The notes: generated by a model from the letters alone, not told the origin. A DNA stretch of 64,000 nucleotides from Dyadobacter subterraneus (GCF_015221875.1 NZ_JACYGY010000001.1:3078501-3142500); one strand, 5' to 3'; shown: positions 52,944 through 62,043, counted from the stretch's first letter. Translations and numbers: made by a program.

Positions 52944-55250
52944 ATGAAAAATTTATCCTTCCCCGTTAAAACGCTGGCACTTGCGGCCATGGCCTGGATG
53001 GGGGCCGGCCAACTGGTTAATGCGCAGTATACACCTGCGCAACCATACAAAGGAAAAATTGGCAAAACCGTAAAAGAAACAACAGAGTCCTGGCCGGAAC
53101 GTAAAAAAGCGGCTAAGGGCGCTCCAAATGTTGTCTGGATTTTGCTGGACGATGTTGGTTATGGCGCTATCAGTACTTTCGGTGGTTTGATCAATATGCC
53201 AAACCTGGATAGTCTGGCTAACAATGGTTTACGTTATACTAATTTCCATACAACTGCTATTTGTGCGCCAACCCGTGCCTCTTTGCTTACTGGCCGGAAT
53301 TCTCATTCGGTACACATGGGGCTTTTCCCTGAAACTGCTATCGGAACGCCGGGTTATGATTCTCAAATGCCTTTTGAAAAAGCAACGGTTGCCGAAATCC
53401 TGAAAGAAAATGGCTACAACACTTTTGCTTTGGGTAAATGGCATATCACACCGCTCGTTGATCTGACTCCTGCCGGTCCGTTTAACCGCTGGCCAACCGG
53501 AAGAGGTTTTGAACAGTTTTACGGTTTTCCGTCACGTGGCAGTATTGATCAGTGGCATCCTGAAATGTGGGAAGGAATTCATCGGATAAAAGATCAGCAG
53601 GATGGAAAACATTTTAACGAATTGATTGCTGATAAGGCGATTAGTTATGTTTCCGGACAAGGTTCCGGAGGTTCTGAAAAACCGTTCTTTTTGTATATAG
53701 CAACCGGCGCTGGTCATGCACCACACCAGGTTGCCAAAGAATGGTCTGATAAATACAAAGGTAAATTTGATGATGGCTGGGACGCTTACCGTGAAAAAGT
53801 TTTAGCAAATCAGATCCGGTTGGGTGTTGTTCCGAAAAACGCAAAAATTCCCCCAAGAAACCCGGGCGTTAAGGATTGGAATACCTTATCTGCCGGAGAG
53901 AAAAAACTTTACGCCCGTTTCATGGAAAATTATGCAGGATTTCTTGAATATACGGATCATGAAATCGGCCGTGTAATAAACCATTTAAAAGAATCCGGTC
54001 AGCTTGAAAATACATTGGTTTTTGTTTCTGTCGGCGATAATGGTGCGAGTAAGGAAGGGACTTTTGTGGGGACCGTTAACAATTATGGAACCGGCATCAC
54101 AGAAGACGAACGCCTGAAAAAGAATATTGAAAACATCGACCTGATCGGCTCGGAATTTTCGAAAGTGAATTATCCGCTTGGCTGGGCAGCTGCTACCAAT
54201 GTACCTTTCCGTCACTGGAAATCAGATGCAAATTCAGAAGGAGGAACGCACAATCCGCTTATCGTTTTTTACCCAAAAGGAATCAAGGAGAAGGGAGGAA
54301 TTCGGAATCAATATGGTCATGTCAGTGATATTTTGCCAACAACTCTGGAACTGATCAATGCCAAAGTTCCCGAAACAATTAACGGCTATAAACAGGAACC
54401 CTTTGAAGGCACAAGTCTGGCTTACAGCTTGAATGACGCATCGGCAAAAGACCGTCACTTGGTTCAGTATTACGAAATCCGCGGTTCACGTTCCATTTAT
54501 AAGGACGGCTGGAAAGCAGGTTCTCTACATAAAAAAGGAACAGAATTCAGTGAAGATATCTGGGAGCTGTATAACGTAAAAGAAGATTTTAACGAAATCA
54601 ACGATGTAGCCGCTCAAAATCCGGCCAAACTAAAAGAACTTCGTGCTTTGTTTGATTCAGAAGCTACAAAATATAATGTTTTCCCGCTCAAAGACGGTAC
54701 CGAGCCATTCGTATTACCGACAGCTTACAAGGATGCCGACCGCGTGATTTTATATCCGGGACAATCTACCATTGTGGACGTTGGCGGACCATTTGCCATC
54801 AAAAAATCATTCAGTATTATTGCCGACGTGGAATTGCCGGGAGTAGAAACCGAAGGTGTTTTGCTATCTCGCGGGGGCTTTGAAGGCGGTTTAAGTTTCT
54901 TTGTGCAAAACCAGAAACTGAATCTTGTGTACGCCGTTGGAGACGGAACAAAATATGTGATTACTTCCGAAAAAGCCACATTGCCGACAGGGAAAGTTCA
55001 GCTTCGCGCCGATGTCAAATATGATCAGGCTGGCTCCGGAGTTGTAAGTCTATTTGCCAATAACAACAAAATAGGAGAGTCGAAAATCGAGAAAACCACG
55101 GGAGCCGTTTATCTGCATGAAGGGATCAACGTAGGAATTGATGACCTGACACCAGTTGCGGATACTTATAAAGTTCCGTTTGCCTTTACAGGTAAAATTA
55201 ACAAAGTGGTGATTGAATATAATCCTGGTCAGGCAGCAAATCTGAAATAA
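52944..55250 (+). CDS. Long Cys-type sulfatase with C-terminal beta domain, 768 aa
   Basis: The signal peptide (LALAAMAWMGAGQLVNAQ) is followed by an arylsulfatase core with WILLDDVGYG, FGly motif C107-A-P-T-R, ALGKWHITP and FVSVGDNGASKEG. About residues 600-768 form an extra beta-sandwich (TIVDVGGPFAIKKSFSIIAD, GGFEGGLSFFVQNQKLNLVY), like a concanavalin-type lectin/glucanase module. This long architecture is typical of PAS-type arylsulfatases. Within the operon it lies 45 bp after the preceding sulfatase. Confidence 0.92.
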   Translation: MKNLSFPVKTLALAAMAWMGAGQLVNAQYTPAQPYKGKIGKTVKETTESWPERKKAAKGAPNVVWILLDDVGYGAISTFGGLINMPNLDSLANNGLRYTNFHTTAICAPTRASLLTGRNSHSVHMGLFPETAIGTPGYDSQMPFEKATVAEILKENGYNTFALGKWHITPLVDLTPAGPFNRWPTGRGFEQFYGFPSRGSIDQWHPEMWEGIHRIKDQQDGKHFNELIADKAISYVSGQGSGGSEKPFFLYIATGAGHAPHQVAKEWSDKYKGKFDDGWDAYREKVLANQIRLGVVPKNAKIPPRNPGVKDWNTLSAGEKKLYARFMENYAGFLEYTDHEIGRVINHLKESGQLENTLVFVSVGDNGASKEGTFVGTVNNYGTGITEDERLKKNIENIDLIGSEFSKVNYPLGWAAATNVPFRHWKSDANSEGGTHNPLIVFYPKGIKEKGGIRNQYGHVSDILPTTLELINAKVPETINGYKQEPFEGTSLAYSLNDASAKDRHLVQYYEIRGSRSIYKDGWKAGSLHKKGTEFSEDIWELYNVKEDFNEINDVAAQNPAKLKELRALFDSEATKYNVFPLKDGTEPFVLPTAYKDADRVILYPGQSTIVDVGGPFAIKKSFSIIADVELPGVETEGVLLSRGGFEGGLSFFVQNQKLNLVYAVGDGTKYVITSEKATLPTGKVQLRADVKYDQAGSGVVSLFANNNKIGESKIEKTTGAVYLHEGINVGIDDLTPVADTYKVPFAFTGKINKVVIEYNPGQAANLK

Positions 55251-55285
55251 TATCTCCATGGTTTATCGACTTAAACATTCTTAAA

Positions 55286-55753
55286 ATGATCAAAAAGACA
55301 TATTACATTTTCGTTTTTCTTGCTTTCATGACGATGAATGCATTTGCTCAAAAAGATGGTACGCATACATTGCCGGAAAAGGAAAAAGCAGAAATAAATA
55401 AAGTACTGGATGATTATATAAAAACTTTCAGCGCGAAAGATTTGAAAGGCTGGGAGGGAACCTATCAGTTTCCACATTACCGGTTGGCAAGTGGTAAAAT
55501 GAATGTCCTTGAAAAAGCAGGTTTGCGTGATTCCGCCGCTGTTTTTGGTCCATTGATCAAGGCTGGCTGGGATTACAGCAAATGGGATCACCGGAATATC
55601 ATTCAGGCTTCAGACACCAAGGTTCATGTGGACACAAAATTTACAAGATTCAAAAAAGACGGAAGTAAAATTGCCTCCTACGAATCACTGTATGTTTTGA
55701 CAAAAGAAGAAGGTCGCTGGGGAGTAAAACTTCGTTCGAGCTTTGCTGAATAA
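55286..55753 (+). CDS. Secreted NTF2-like protein, 155 aa
   Basis: Signal peptide YYIFVFLAFMTMNAFAQ. The mature part begins with EINKVLDDYIKTFSAKDLKG and ends SYESLYVLTKEEGRWGVKLR, the typical alternation of SnoaL/DUF4440-type NTF2 folds, which bind small ligands in a cone-shaped pocket. It sits between two sulfatase genes in the SusC/D operon, so it may bind or isomerise the desulfated product. This is inferred from position only. Confidence 0.65.
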   Translation: MIKKTYYIFVFLAFMTMNAFAQKDGTHTLPEKEKAEINKVLDDYIKTFSAKDLKGWEGTYQFPHYRLASGKMNVLEKAGLRDSAAVFGPLIKAGWDYSKWDHRNIIQASDTKVHVDTKFTRFKKDGSKIASYESLYVLTKEEGRWGVKLRSSFAE

Positions 55754-55791
55754 CTTTTCTAGTATTTTTTTCAAATCATAAACCCATAGAC

Positions 55792-57414
55792 ATGCAAAAA
55801 AACATCAAATCAGTTTTTGCGCTGATCCTTTTTCTTTGCTTTCAAAATAGAAGTTTTGCCCAGAAAAAGCCGAATATTATCGTCATTCTTGCCGATGATA
55901 TGGGCTATTCAGATTTGGGTTGTTATGGCGGTGAAATTCCAACGCCAAATCTGGACAATCTGGCTCAAAATGGTTTACGCTTGACCAGTTTTTACAACGG
56001 CGCCCGCTGCTGCCCGACGCGTGCAGCGCTGCTTACAGGAATTTACAGTCACCAAGCTGGTATTGGGCATATGATGGAAGACAAAGGAGTTGACCATCCT
56101 GCATATCGCGCCCAGATTAATAATAACAGCGTAACGATTGCTGAGGTGATGAAAGATGCCGGATATTTTACAGCGATGACCGGCAAATGGCACGTTGGAC
56201 AACCTCACGGAACTGTGCCCTGGAAACGTGGTTTCGACAGATCTTTAAATGCTCCGGCAGGTGGATTTTACTATGGAGCAGGAAAAGGCGCGAAACTTTT
56301 CCTTGACGGAGAAGAGCTTGCCAATAATTCAGAAAAACTTCCGAAAGAATGGTACACAACAGACTTATGGACAGATTTTGGACTTCGTTTTATCGATGAA
56401 GGAATTGCTGCTAAAAAGCCATTTTTGTTATATCTGGCCCATAACGCACCGCATTTTCCATTACAGGCACCACAGGAGGATATTGATAAATTCAAAGGTA
56501 AATATCTGAAAGGTTATGAAAAGCTGCGCCAGGAAAGATATGAAAAACAGATCAAATTGGGCCTGATCGATCCTTCATGGAAATTGCCGCCAGCAAATCC
56601 GAATATTCCAAAATGGGAAACTTTGAGCCAGGCTGATAAAGAAAAATACGACCATATGATGGCGATTTATGCCGCTGTAATTTATCGTCTTGATAAAAGT
56701 GTGGGCGATCTTGTAGCCGGTTTGAAAAAAAGAGGTGTTTTTGATGATACGGTTATTATGTTCGTTTCCGACAATGGTGGAAATGCTGAGCCCGGTATTG
56801 AAGGGAAATTTGAAGGTGAAAAACCAGGTTCGGCTGAATCAGCGGTATTCATTGGACAAGGTTGGGCGGAAGCAGCTTGTACACCTTTCTGGGCATACAA
56901 GCATCATACGCATGAAGGCGGGATTTCTTCTCCCGGAATCATTTCCTGGCCTGCCGGAATTCCTGCAAGTCGCAATGGAAAGTTTGAAAAACAACCTGCT
57001 CATATCACCGATATTATGGCGACACTCGTAGATTTGGGTGACGCAAAATATCCGGTGACTTACCACGGAAATACCATTCAGCCATTGGAAGGTACAAGTT
57101 TAAAACCGTTATTATCGGGTAAATCAATCAACCGGAAAAACCCGATTTTCTGGGAACATGAGGGCAACCGCGCCATTCGTGACGGGAAATGGAAACTGGT
57201 AGCAGAACGTCCGGAACAATGGCAATTGTATGATATTGAAAAAGACAGAACAGAACTTGTTGATCTTGCTGCCAAATATCCTGATGTGGTAAAAGATTTG
57301 ACCGCAAAATATAACGTTTGGTTTAAGCGCGTCCATGCTGAGCCATATGACCAGAATTTTAAATGGTTTTATGATTATGATAAAGCAAAAAAGGAAGCAG
57401 CTTTTTTGAAATAA
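55792..57414 (+). CDS. Cys-type sulfatase, 540 aa
   Basis: Signal peptide LILFLCFQNRSFAQ. Core motifs: VILADDMGYSDLG with the metal Asp pair, FGly motif C73-C74-P-T-R followed by AALLTG, MTGKWHVGQ and FVSDNGGNAE. The C-terminal WKLVAERPEQWQLYDIEKDR part is complete. It is the last gene of the SusC/D operon. Its CCPTR form and neighbouring residues group it with the sulfatase at 51294. Confidence 0.92.
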   Translation: MQKNIKSVFALILFLCFQNRSFAQKKPNIIVILADDMGYSDLGCYGGEIPTPNLDNLAQNGLRLTSFYNGARCCPTRAALLTGIYSHQAGIGHMMEDKGVDHPAYRAQINNNSVTIAEVMKDAGYFTAMTGKWHVGQPHGTVPWKRGFDRSLNAPAGGFYYGAGKGAKLFLDGEELANNSEKLPKEWYTTDLWTDFGLRFIDEGIAAKKPFLLYLAHNAPHFPLQAPQEDIDKFKGKYLKGYEKLRQERYEKQIKLGLIDPSWKLPPANPNIPKWETLSQADKEKYDHMMAIYAAVIYRLDKSVGDLVAGLKKRGVFDDTVIMFVSDNGGNAEPGIEGKFEGEKPGSAESAVFIGQGWAEAACTPFWAYKHHTHEGGISSPGIISWPAGIPASRNGKFEKQPAHITDIMATLVDLGDAKYPVTYHGNTIQPLEGTSLKPLLSGKSINRKNPIFWEHEGNRAIRDGKWKLVAERPEQWQLYDIEKDRTELVDLAAKYPDVVKDLTAKYNVWFKRVHAEPYDQNFKWFYDYDKAKKEAAFLK

Positions 57415-57603
57415 CTACTATTTGGATCGGCATTTGAAAATGATGCGTTTATCTCGATATAATAAATGATGAGTATACATGCTGTATTTCGGAGAAAGTG
57501 AGGAGGACGGAAACGCATAGGTCAAGAATGGATAATCAAATCTGTTTTTCACAAACGTCTTTTCCAACCAAACCCATCTTAATTAACCTAAATTCAAAAA
57601 TAC

Positions 57604-57629
57604 AAACCCAGGGTTGAAACCCTGGGTTT
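57604..57629 (+). terminator. Hairpin after the SusC/D operon
   Basis: AAACCCAGGG pairs with CCCTGGGTTT across a 6-nt loop. It lies 190 bp after the operon end and 86 bp before the next sulfatase. The rest of 57415-57714 shows no gene and no copy of the leader-type promoter. Confidence 0.6.
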
Positions 57630-57714
57630 AATATCAACAGACTTTCCGGATTTAGCCAAAGCAAAATTTACAATATATTCACCAACAGATGCTTACTGTC
57701 AAAAAAGCCTCAAC

Positions 57715-59532
57715 ATGAAAAAAATAATTTTATCGGTCAGTCTCATATTTTGTGTTTTTTCAACCAAAGCACAAACCCAGCAAGATAAGCCGAATATTCT
57801 CTGGATTGTCAGCGAAGATAATATTCCGATGATCGGTGCTTATGGTGACCAGTTTTCCACGACGCCGAATCTGGATGCTTTTGCAAAAGAAAGTATTCTT
57901 TATAAAAATGCTTTTTCAACAGCACCCGTTTGCGCGCCTTCACGCAATACATTGATCACAGGTATGTATCCGCCGTCGCTTGGAACCGAGCATATGCGTA
58001 GTACTTATCCGGTCCCATCTTATGTAAAATTCTTTCCAAGATATTTGCGGGAGGCAGGTTATTACACGACCAATAATTCCAAAAAGGATTACAATACAAC
58101 CGATCAGCTCGAAGCCTGGGACGAATCCAGTGACAAGGCAACATATAAAAACCGTAAAGAAGGCCAGCCATTTTTTGCCGTTTTCAATTTGAATACTACG
58201 CATGAAAGTTCATTATTCGAGCCGCTTCCAAAACTTAAACATGATCCTGAAAAAGTGCCGCTTCCGCCATATCATCCGCATACGCCGGAAATGAAACATG
58301 ACTGGGCGCAGTATTATGACAAAATTGAAACGATGGATGGTCAGTTTGGCAAACTTTTAAGTGAATTGAAAGAAGCCGGATTGGCAGAAAACACCATCGT
58401 TTTTTATTATGGTGATAATGGCGGAGTTCTTGCAAGAAGTAAAAGGTTTATGTATGAATCTGGTTTGCACGTGCCTTTGATTATTCATTTGCCCAAAAAA
58501 TATGAAAAACTGGCTTCTGTTGTGCCTGGTACAAAAACGGATCGTCTGGTTACTTTCCTTGATTTTGCTCCAACGATTTTGAGTCTGGTTGGAATAAAAA
58601 TTCCTGATTACATGCAGGGAGAAGCATTTTTGGGAACGCAGCAGAAAGCAGAACATCAGTATGCCTACGGTTTTCGTGGACGTATGGATGAGCGAATCGA
58701 TCTTTCAAGGGCGGTGCGTGACAAAAAATTCAGATACATCCGCAATTACTTGCCGCACAAGATTTACGGACAGTATCTCGAATATTTATGGCGCGCACCT
58801 TCTGTGAAATCCTGGGAAGATGAATACAAAGCCGGAAAGCTGAATGCTGTCCAGTCCAAATTCTGGCAGGAAAAACCGGCTGAGGAATTATTTGATATAG
58901 AAGCAGACCCGCATAACATAAAAAACCTGGTTGACGATCCGAAATATGCAAAAGATTTGGCCCGATTAAGAAAAGCAAATGAGGACTGGCTGATAAAAAC
59001 GGAAGATGTAGGTTTTATTCCCGAGGCCATTTTGTCCGAAATCGCTGCCACGACGCCTTTACGGGATTATGCTAAAAGCGGAAAATATAATCTTAAACAT
59101 ATTCTGGAAACGGCCGATTGGGCTTCTTCCCGCAAACCGGTTTACACCAATGACCTGATCAAAAGATTATCTGATCCGGATCCTTCGGTGCGATACTGGG
59201 CAGCTACGGGACTTATTATTTTAAAAGCAAAAACTGGAAAGGATGCATTGATCAAGTCAACAAAAGATTCCGAAGCTGCTGTAAGGATTGCTGCGGCGGA
59301 AGCTTTGTATTACATCGGAGAAAAAGATTTGTCGATTAAAACCTTAACCGAAGCGTTAACGGTAAAAAATATACAAGCTCGCGTTCAGGCGCTCAATGCT
59401 TTAAGTAACATCGGTCCCGACGCAGCACCGGCGCTAGAAAGTGCAAAAACACTGGTTAAGGAAGTCCCCGGTATGATGGACTACGATTCCAGAGCGGCTA
59501 AGGATTTTGTTACCAGGTTTGGCAAGAAATAA
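57715..59532 (+). CDS. Cys-type sulfatase with C-terminal HEAT repeats, 605 aa
   Basis: Signal peptide LIFCVFSTKAQ, then a divergent sulfatase core with IVSEDNIPMIG (one Asp replaced by Glu in the metal motif), FGly motif C73-A-P-S-R with NTLITG, and FYYGDNGGVLAR. Residues about 475-600 form HEAT-like repeats (LIKRLSDPDPSVRYWAATGL, AAVRIAAAEALYYIG, ARVQALNALSNIGPDAAPAL), which suggest protein-protein contact. It is monocistronic, ended by a terminator, and lacks the leader promoter. Confidence 0.92.
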   Translation: MKKIILSVSLIFCVFSTKAQTQQDKPNILWIVSEDNIPMIGAYGDQFSTTPNLDAFAKESILYKNAFSTAPVCAPSRNTLITGMYPPSLGTEHMRSTYPVPSYVKFFPRYLREAGYYTTNNSKKDYNTTDQLEAWDESSDKATYKNRKEGQPFFAVFNLNTTHESSLFEPLPKLKHDPEKVPLPPYHPHTPEMKHDWAQYYDKIETMDGQFGKLLSELKEAGLAENTIVFYYGDNGGVLARSKRFMYESGLHVPLIIHLPKKYEKLASVVPGTKTDRLVTFLDFAPTILSLVGIKIPDYMQGEAFLGTQQKAEHQYAYGFRGRMDERIDLSRAVRDKKFRYIRNYLPHKIYGQYLEYLWRAPSVKSWEDEYKAGKLNAVQSKFWQEKPAEELFDIEADPHNIKNLVDDPKYAKDLARLRKANEDWLIKTEDVGFIPEAILSEIAATTPLRDYAKSGKYNLKHILETADWASSRKPVYTNDLIKRLSDPDPSVRYWAATGLIILKAKTGKDALIKSTKDSEAAVRIAAAEALYYIGEKDLSIKTLTEALTVKNIQARVQALNALSNIGPDAAPALESAKTLVKEVPGMMDYDSRAAKDFVTRFGKK

Positions 59533-59560
59533 CAACATCTTAATATCATAATACTAAATA

Positions 59561-59617
59561 AAATTTATAGAATCGGGTTGGATTAATAAAGATAAGTCAG
59601 CCCGATTCTATAAATTT
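59561..59617 (+). terminator. Terminator after the HEAT-repeat sulfatase
   Basis: A 17-bp perfect stem AAATTTATAGAATCGGG with 59601-59617 is followed by T residues. The next gene starts at 59991; the gap holds promoter D and its leader. Confidence 0.88.
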
Positions 59618-59695
59618 TTTCTGTTTAATGTGTTCATTATTAATGTTTTAGATTAAAATTGATTTATGTCATAAAACATAATTTCACTGCTCTGT

Positions 59696-59743
59696 TTGCT
59701 TTATTATAATATTTTCCTTCCTTTGTCTATATATTTAATAGAC
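59696..59743 (+). promoter_or_regulatory. Leader-type promoter D with 19-bp palindrome
   Basis: TTG at 59696-59698, a 19-bp spacer, TTCCTTTG at 59718-59725 and the palindrome GTCTATATATTTAATAGAC at 59725-59743 (6-bp arms GTCTAT/ATAGAC). The geometry equals promoters B and C. It drives the thioredoxin/enolase/sulfatase operon. Confidence 0.72.
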
Positions 59744-59761
59744 TATATCTGAATTCAGCTA

Positions 59762-59852
59762 ACCACCGGCTCAGATGTATTTATAACAAGTTACGCAAAA
59801 GAGTATGTGTAGCGGATTATTTTTTAAAAATTTCTGCAATTATGGTGGTGGT
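59762..59852 (+). ncRNA. Leader RNA D: ACCACC/GGTGGT pairing
   Basis: ACCACC at 59762-59767, 19 nt after the palindrome, complements GGTGGT at 59844-59849 (or 59847-59852). Order and distances mirror leaders B and C. Confidence 0.45.
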
Positions 59853-59882
59853 ATTCTCAATTTTTTAACAGGCTTAGGTTAA
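59805..59882 (+). CDS. Possible leader peptide D, 25 aa
   Basis: The frame starts ATG-TGT (MCSGLFFKNFCNYGGG...) and spans the GGTGGT box. It has Cys at residues 2 and 11 but no cysteine cluster at the end, so it is weaker than leaders B and C. It ends 108 bp before the next gene. Confidence 0.35.
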   Translation: MCSGLFFKNFCNYGGGILNFLTGLG

Positions 59883-59990
59883 GTTTTCGGTTCCGGAAAT
59901 TTAGTTTTCGCATGTTTCATTTACCGCTTTCTCTATTGCGTCGCGTTGGATCATCTTAACATCATAAAGCAACTTTAACGATCATTAAAA

Positions 59991-60713
59991 ATGAAAAAAC
60001 TTAGACTATTATCGCTTGCACTTCTTGCGCTTTTACTACAAACCGTTGCCTTCGCCCAAACCCAACCAAGAAAAGATCTTCTGACTTTCGAGCAGTTTGA
60101 GGCGAAACTGAAAGCCGCCGGAAAGGATGCCCAGATTCTTGATGCACGTTTGCCGGAAGAATATCAACAAAATCATTTGGAAGGCGCCGTTAGCTTTAAT
60201 ATTGCGAACAAAGCCGATTTTGATAAGGAAAGTGCGAAATTGAATAAGGATAAACCAGTATTTATTTATTCAATCGGAAATGGTCGAAGCAGTGTTTTGG
60301 CCAAAGATTTAAGAGGCATCGGGTTTAAAGATGTAACAGAAATCCCGGGCGGTTTAAGCAAATGGATAGGTTTAGGAAAACCTGTTATCTCAACAGTTGG
60401 CAAAGGATTAAATCGTGAAGAATACACAGCTTCACTAAAAAGCGATAAACTGGTATTGGTTGATTTCGGATCACGTTACTGCGGATCTTGCAAGAAACTT
60501 GCACCCATAGTGGATTCAATTAAAAATGAACAGGCAAGCAGCCTTAAAGTAATAAAAATTGAGGCTTACGAAAACAAGGATCTGGTTAAAGAGCTTGGTG
60601 TAGTTTCACTTCCGACTTTGGTTTTATACAAAAACAACGAAGTTATCTGGAAGAAAACAGGAGTAACCCCTAAAAAAGAAATCGAAAAAGCCTTAGCTGG
60701 TCAAACGCTGTAA
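59991..60713 (+). CDS. Secreted rhodanese-like/thioredoxin fusion, 240 aa
   Basis: Signal peptide LLSLALLALLLQTVAFAQ. Residues about 35-130 form a rhodanese domain (ILDARLPEEYQQNHLEGAV, PVFIYSIGNGRSSVLAKDLR), but the active-site loop has Ser94 where sulfurtransferases have the catalytic Cys, so it should not transfer sulfane sulfur. Residues about 140-240 are a thioredoxin domain with the redox motif YCGSCKK (Cys164, Cys167) and SLPTLVLYK (cis-Pro). A role in disulfide handling of exported Cys-type sulfatases or in sulfur relay is plausible. First gene of the leader-D operon. Confidence 0.85.
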   Translation: MKKLRLLSLALLALLLQTVAFAQTQPRKDLLTFEQFEAKLKAAGKDAQILDARLPEEYQQNHLEGAVSFNIANKADFDKESAKLNKDKPVFIYSIGNGRSSVLAKDLRGIGFKDVTEIPGGLSKWIGLGKPVISTVGKGLNREEYTASLKSDKLVLVDFGSRYCGSCKKLAPIVDSIKNEQASSLKVIKIEAYENKDLVKELGVVSLPTLVLYKNNEVIWKKTGVTPKKEIEKALAGQTL

Positions 60714-60745
60714 TTTTTTAAACGCAGAGTAAAGGAGTTTAAATT

Positions 60746-60784
60746 AAGAGGAACACAGAGAAATAAAAACTCTGTGTTCCTCTT
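60746..60784. repeat. Palindromic REP-like element between operon genes
   Basis: AAGAGGAACACAGAG pairs perfectly with CTCTGTGTTCCTCTT (60746-60760/60770-60784) and is followed by TTT. Nearby partial copies (ACGCAGAGTAAAGGAG upstream, CTCTGTCAACCTCTGTGT downstream) resemble dispersed intergenic repeats of Bacteroidota. It may attenuate or stabilise the operon mRNA. Confidence 0.65.
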
Positions 60785-60816
60785 TTTAACTCTGTCAACC
60801 TCTGTGTAACCTCAAA

Positions 60817-62043
60817 ATGGAAAGAAGAAATTTTTTAAGAACTACCGGATTAATTCCATTAGCACTTATTCCTGAATTTAGCGGAGCAGAAATAAAACTC
60901 ACAATTACAGATATACAAGTCCATGTCGTTAAGGTTAACACACGTGGAAACTGGTATTTTATTGAATTGAAAACGAATAAAGGAATTAGCGGTCTTGGTG
61001 AAGCTTCACATGGATTTACCTTGAAAGACGGTGATGCAAAACTGCTGGAAGAAATCAAAATCCTGTTCGAGCTGGTAAGAGGTGAATCACCATTTCAGGT
61101 GGAACAATTCAGGCAGCGCGGGTTACAAAAGTCCAATGCAAAAGGAAAAACTGCCGTTACCGCTTTCAGTGCCATCGAACATGCTTTGTGGGATCTCAAT
61201 GGAAAAGCATTGGGAATTCCGGTTTATGACTTACTGGGAGGAAAACTTCGGGATAAGCTGAAAGTTTATGCCAATATAAACAGAGCAACAAACGAGCGCG
61301 ACGCGAATGGCAGAAGGCTGATTCCGGCATTTCAGAAAAATGCTGAGGATGCGCTTAAAAGTGGTTTTAAAGCTGTGAAACTTGCTCCGTTTGATGACAT
61401 GAAACCATTAGCCACTTCCAATCCAAAACAAATTGAAGATGATATTGATTATGCTGTTTCCTGCATTGAAGCGGTTCGGAAAACTATTGGAAAAGATGTT
61501 GATTTACTGATTGATGTGCATAGTCATTTAAATAAGGAGCTCGCAATTTCGACGGCAAAACGTCTGGAAAGTTCGGATTTATACTGGTATGAAGAAGCCA
61601 TTGATCCTGAAAAATATACTGATGAAACCAAAGCTATAACCGAGGCAATAAAACAAGGCTCTGCCGGTGGCGAATCCATTATTGGCCGGGAAGGTTATAA
61701 CAAAATTATTTCACAAAGAGCGCTTGATATCATTATGCCCGATGTGAAACATTGTGGTGGAATTCAGGAATTGCGCTTTATTGCCGCGCATGCGGAGACA
61801 GCCGGTGATATCAAAGTTTCCCCGCACAATCCGAGCGGTCCGGTATCTACCGCCGCCAGCGTTCAGGTTTGTGCTGCAATACCAAATTTTTCTATTCTCG
61901 AATATGCTTATGGAGAAGTTCCATGGCGGGCAGATCTGTTGTCGCCGTCAGAGCATTTTGAAGATGGATATATCGGCGTGCCGGATACGCCGGGTTTAGG
62001 TCACAAGCTTAATTATGAATTGCTGAAAAAACATGCGGTTTAG
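60817..62043 (+). CDS. Enolase-superfamily (mandelate racemase/muconate lactonizing type) protein, exported
   Basis: A 408-aa protein with a Tat-like start MERRNFLRTTGLIPLALIPE. The barrel holds the metal ligands Asp in LLIDVHSHL, Glu in WYEEAIDPE and an acidic residue before IIMPDVKHCGG, with general bases around AVKLAPFDD and the C-terminal GDIKVSPHNPSGPVST (His). This recalls the galactonate/gluconate dehydratase group, which removes water from acid sugars. An export signal on this superfamily is unusual and suggests periplasmic processing. It lies upstream of a sulfatase that may supply its substrate. Confidence 0.8.
   Translation: MERRNFLRTTGLIPLALIPEFSGAEIKLTITDIQVHVVKVNTRGNWYFIELKTNKGISGLGEASHGFTLKDGDAKLLEEIKILFELVRGESPFQVEQFRQRGLQKSNAKGKTAVTAFSAIEHALWDLNGKALGIPVYDLLGGKLRDKLKVYANINRATNERDANGRRLIPAFQKNAEDALKSGFKAVKLAPFDDMKPLATSNPKQIEDDIDYAVSCIEAVRKTIGKDVDLLIDVHSHLNKELAISTAKRLESSDLYWYEEAIDPEKYTDETKAITEAIKQGSAGGESIIGREGYNKIISQRALDIIMPDVKHCGGIQELRFIAAHAETAGDIKVSPHNPSGPVSTAASVQVCAAIPNFSILEYAYGEVPWRADLLSPSEHFEDGYIGVPDTPGLGHKLNYELLKKHAV

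Noticed and set aside
57415..57714. Leader element before the HEAT-repeat sulfatase
   Set aside because: No GTC-N13-GAC element, ACCACC box or Cys-rich ORF found there, so this sulfatase was left out of the proposed regulon.
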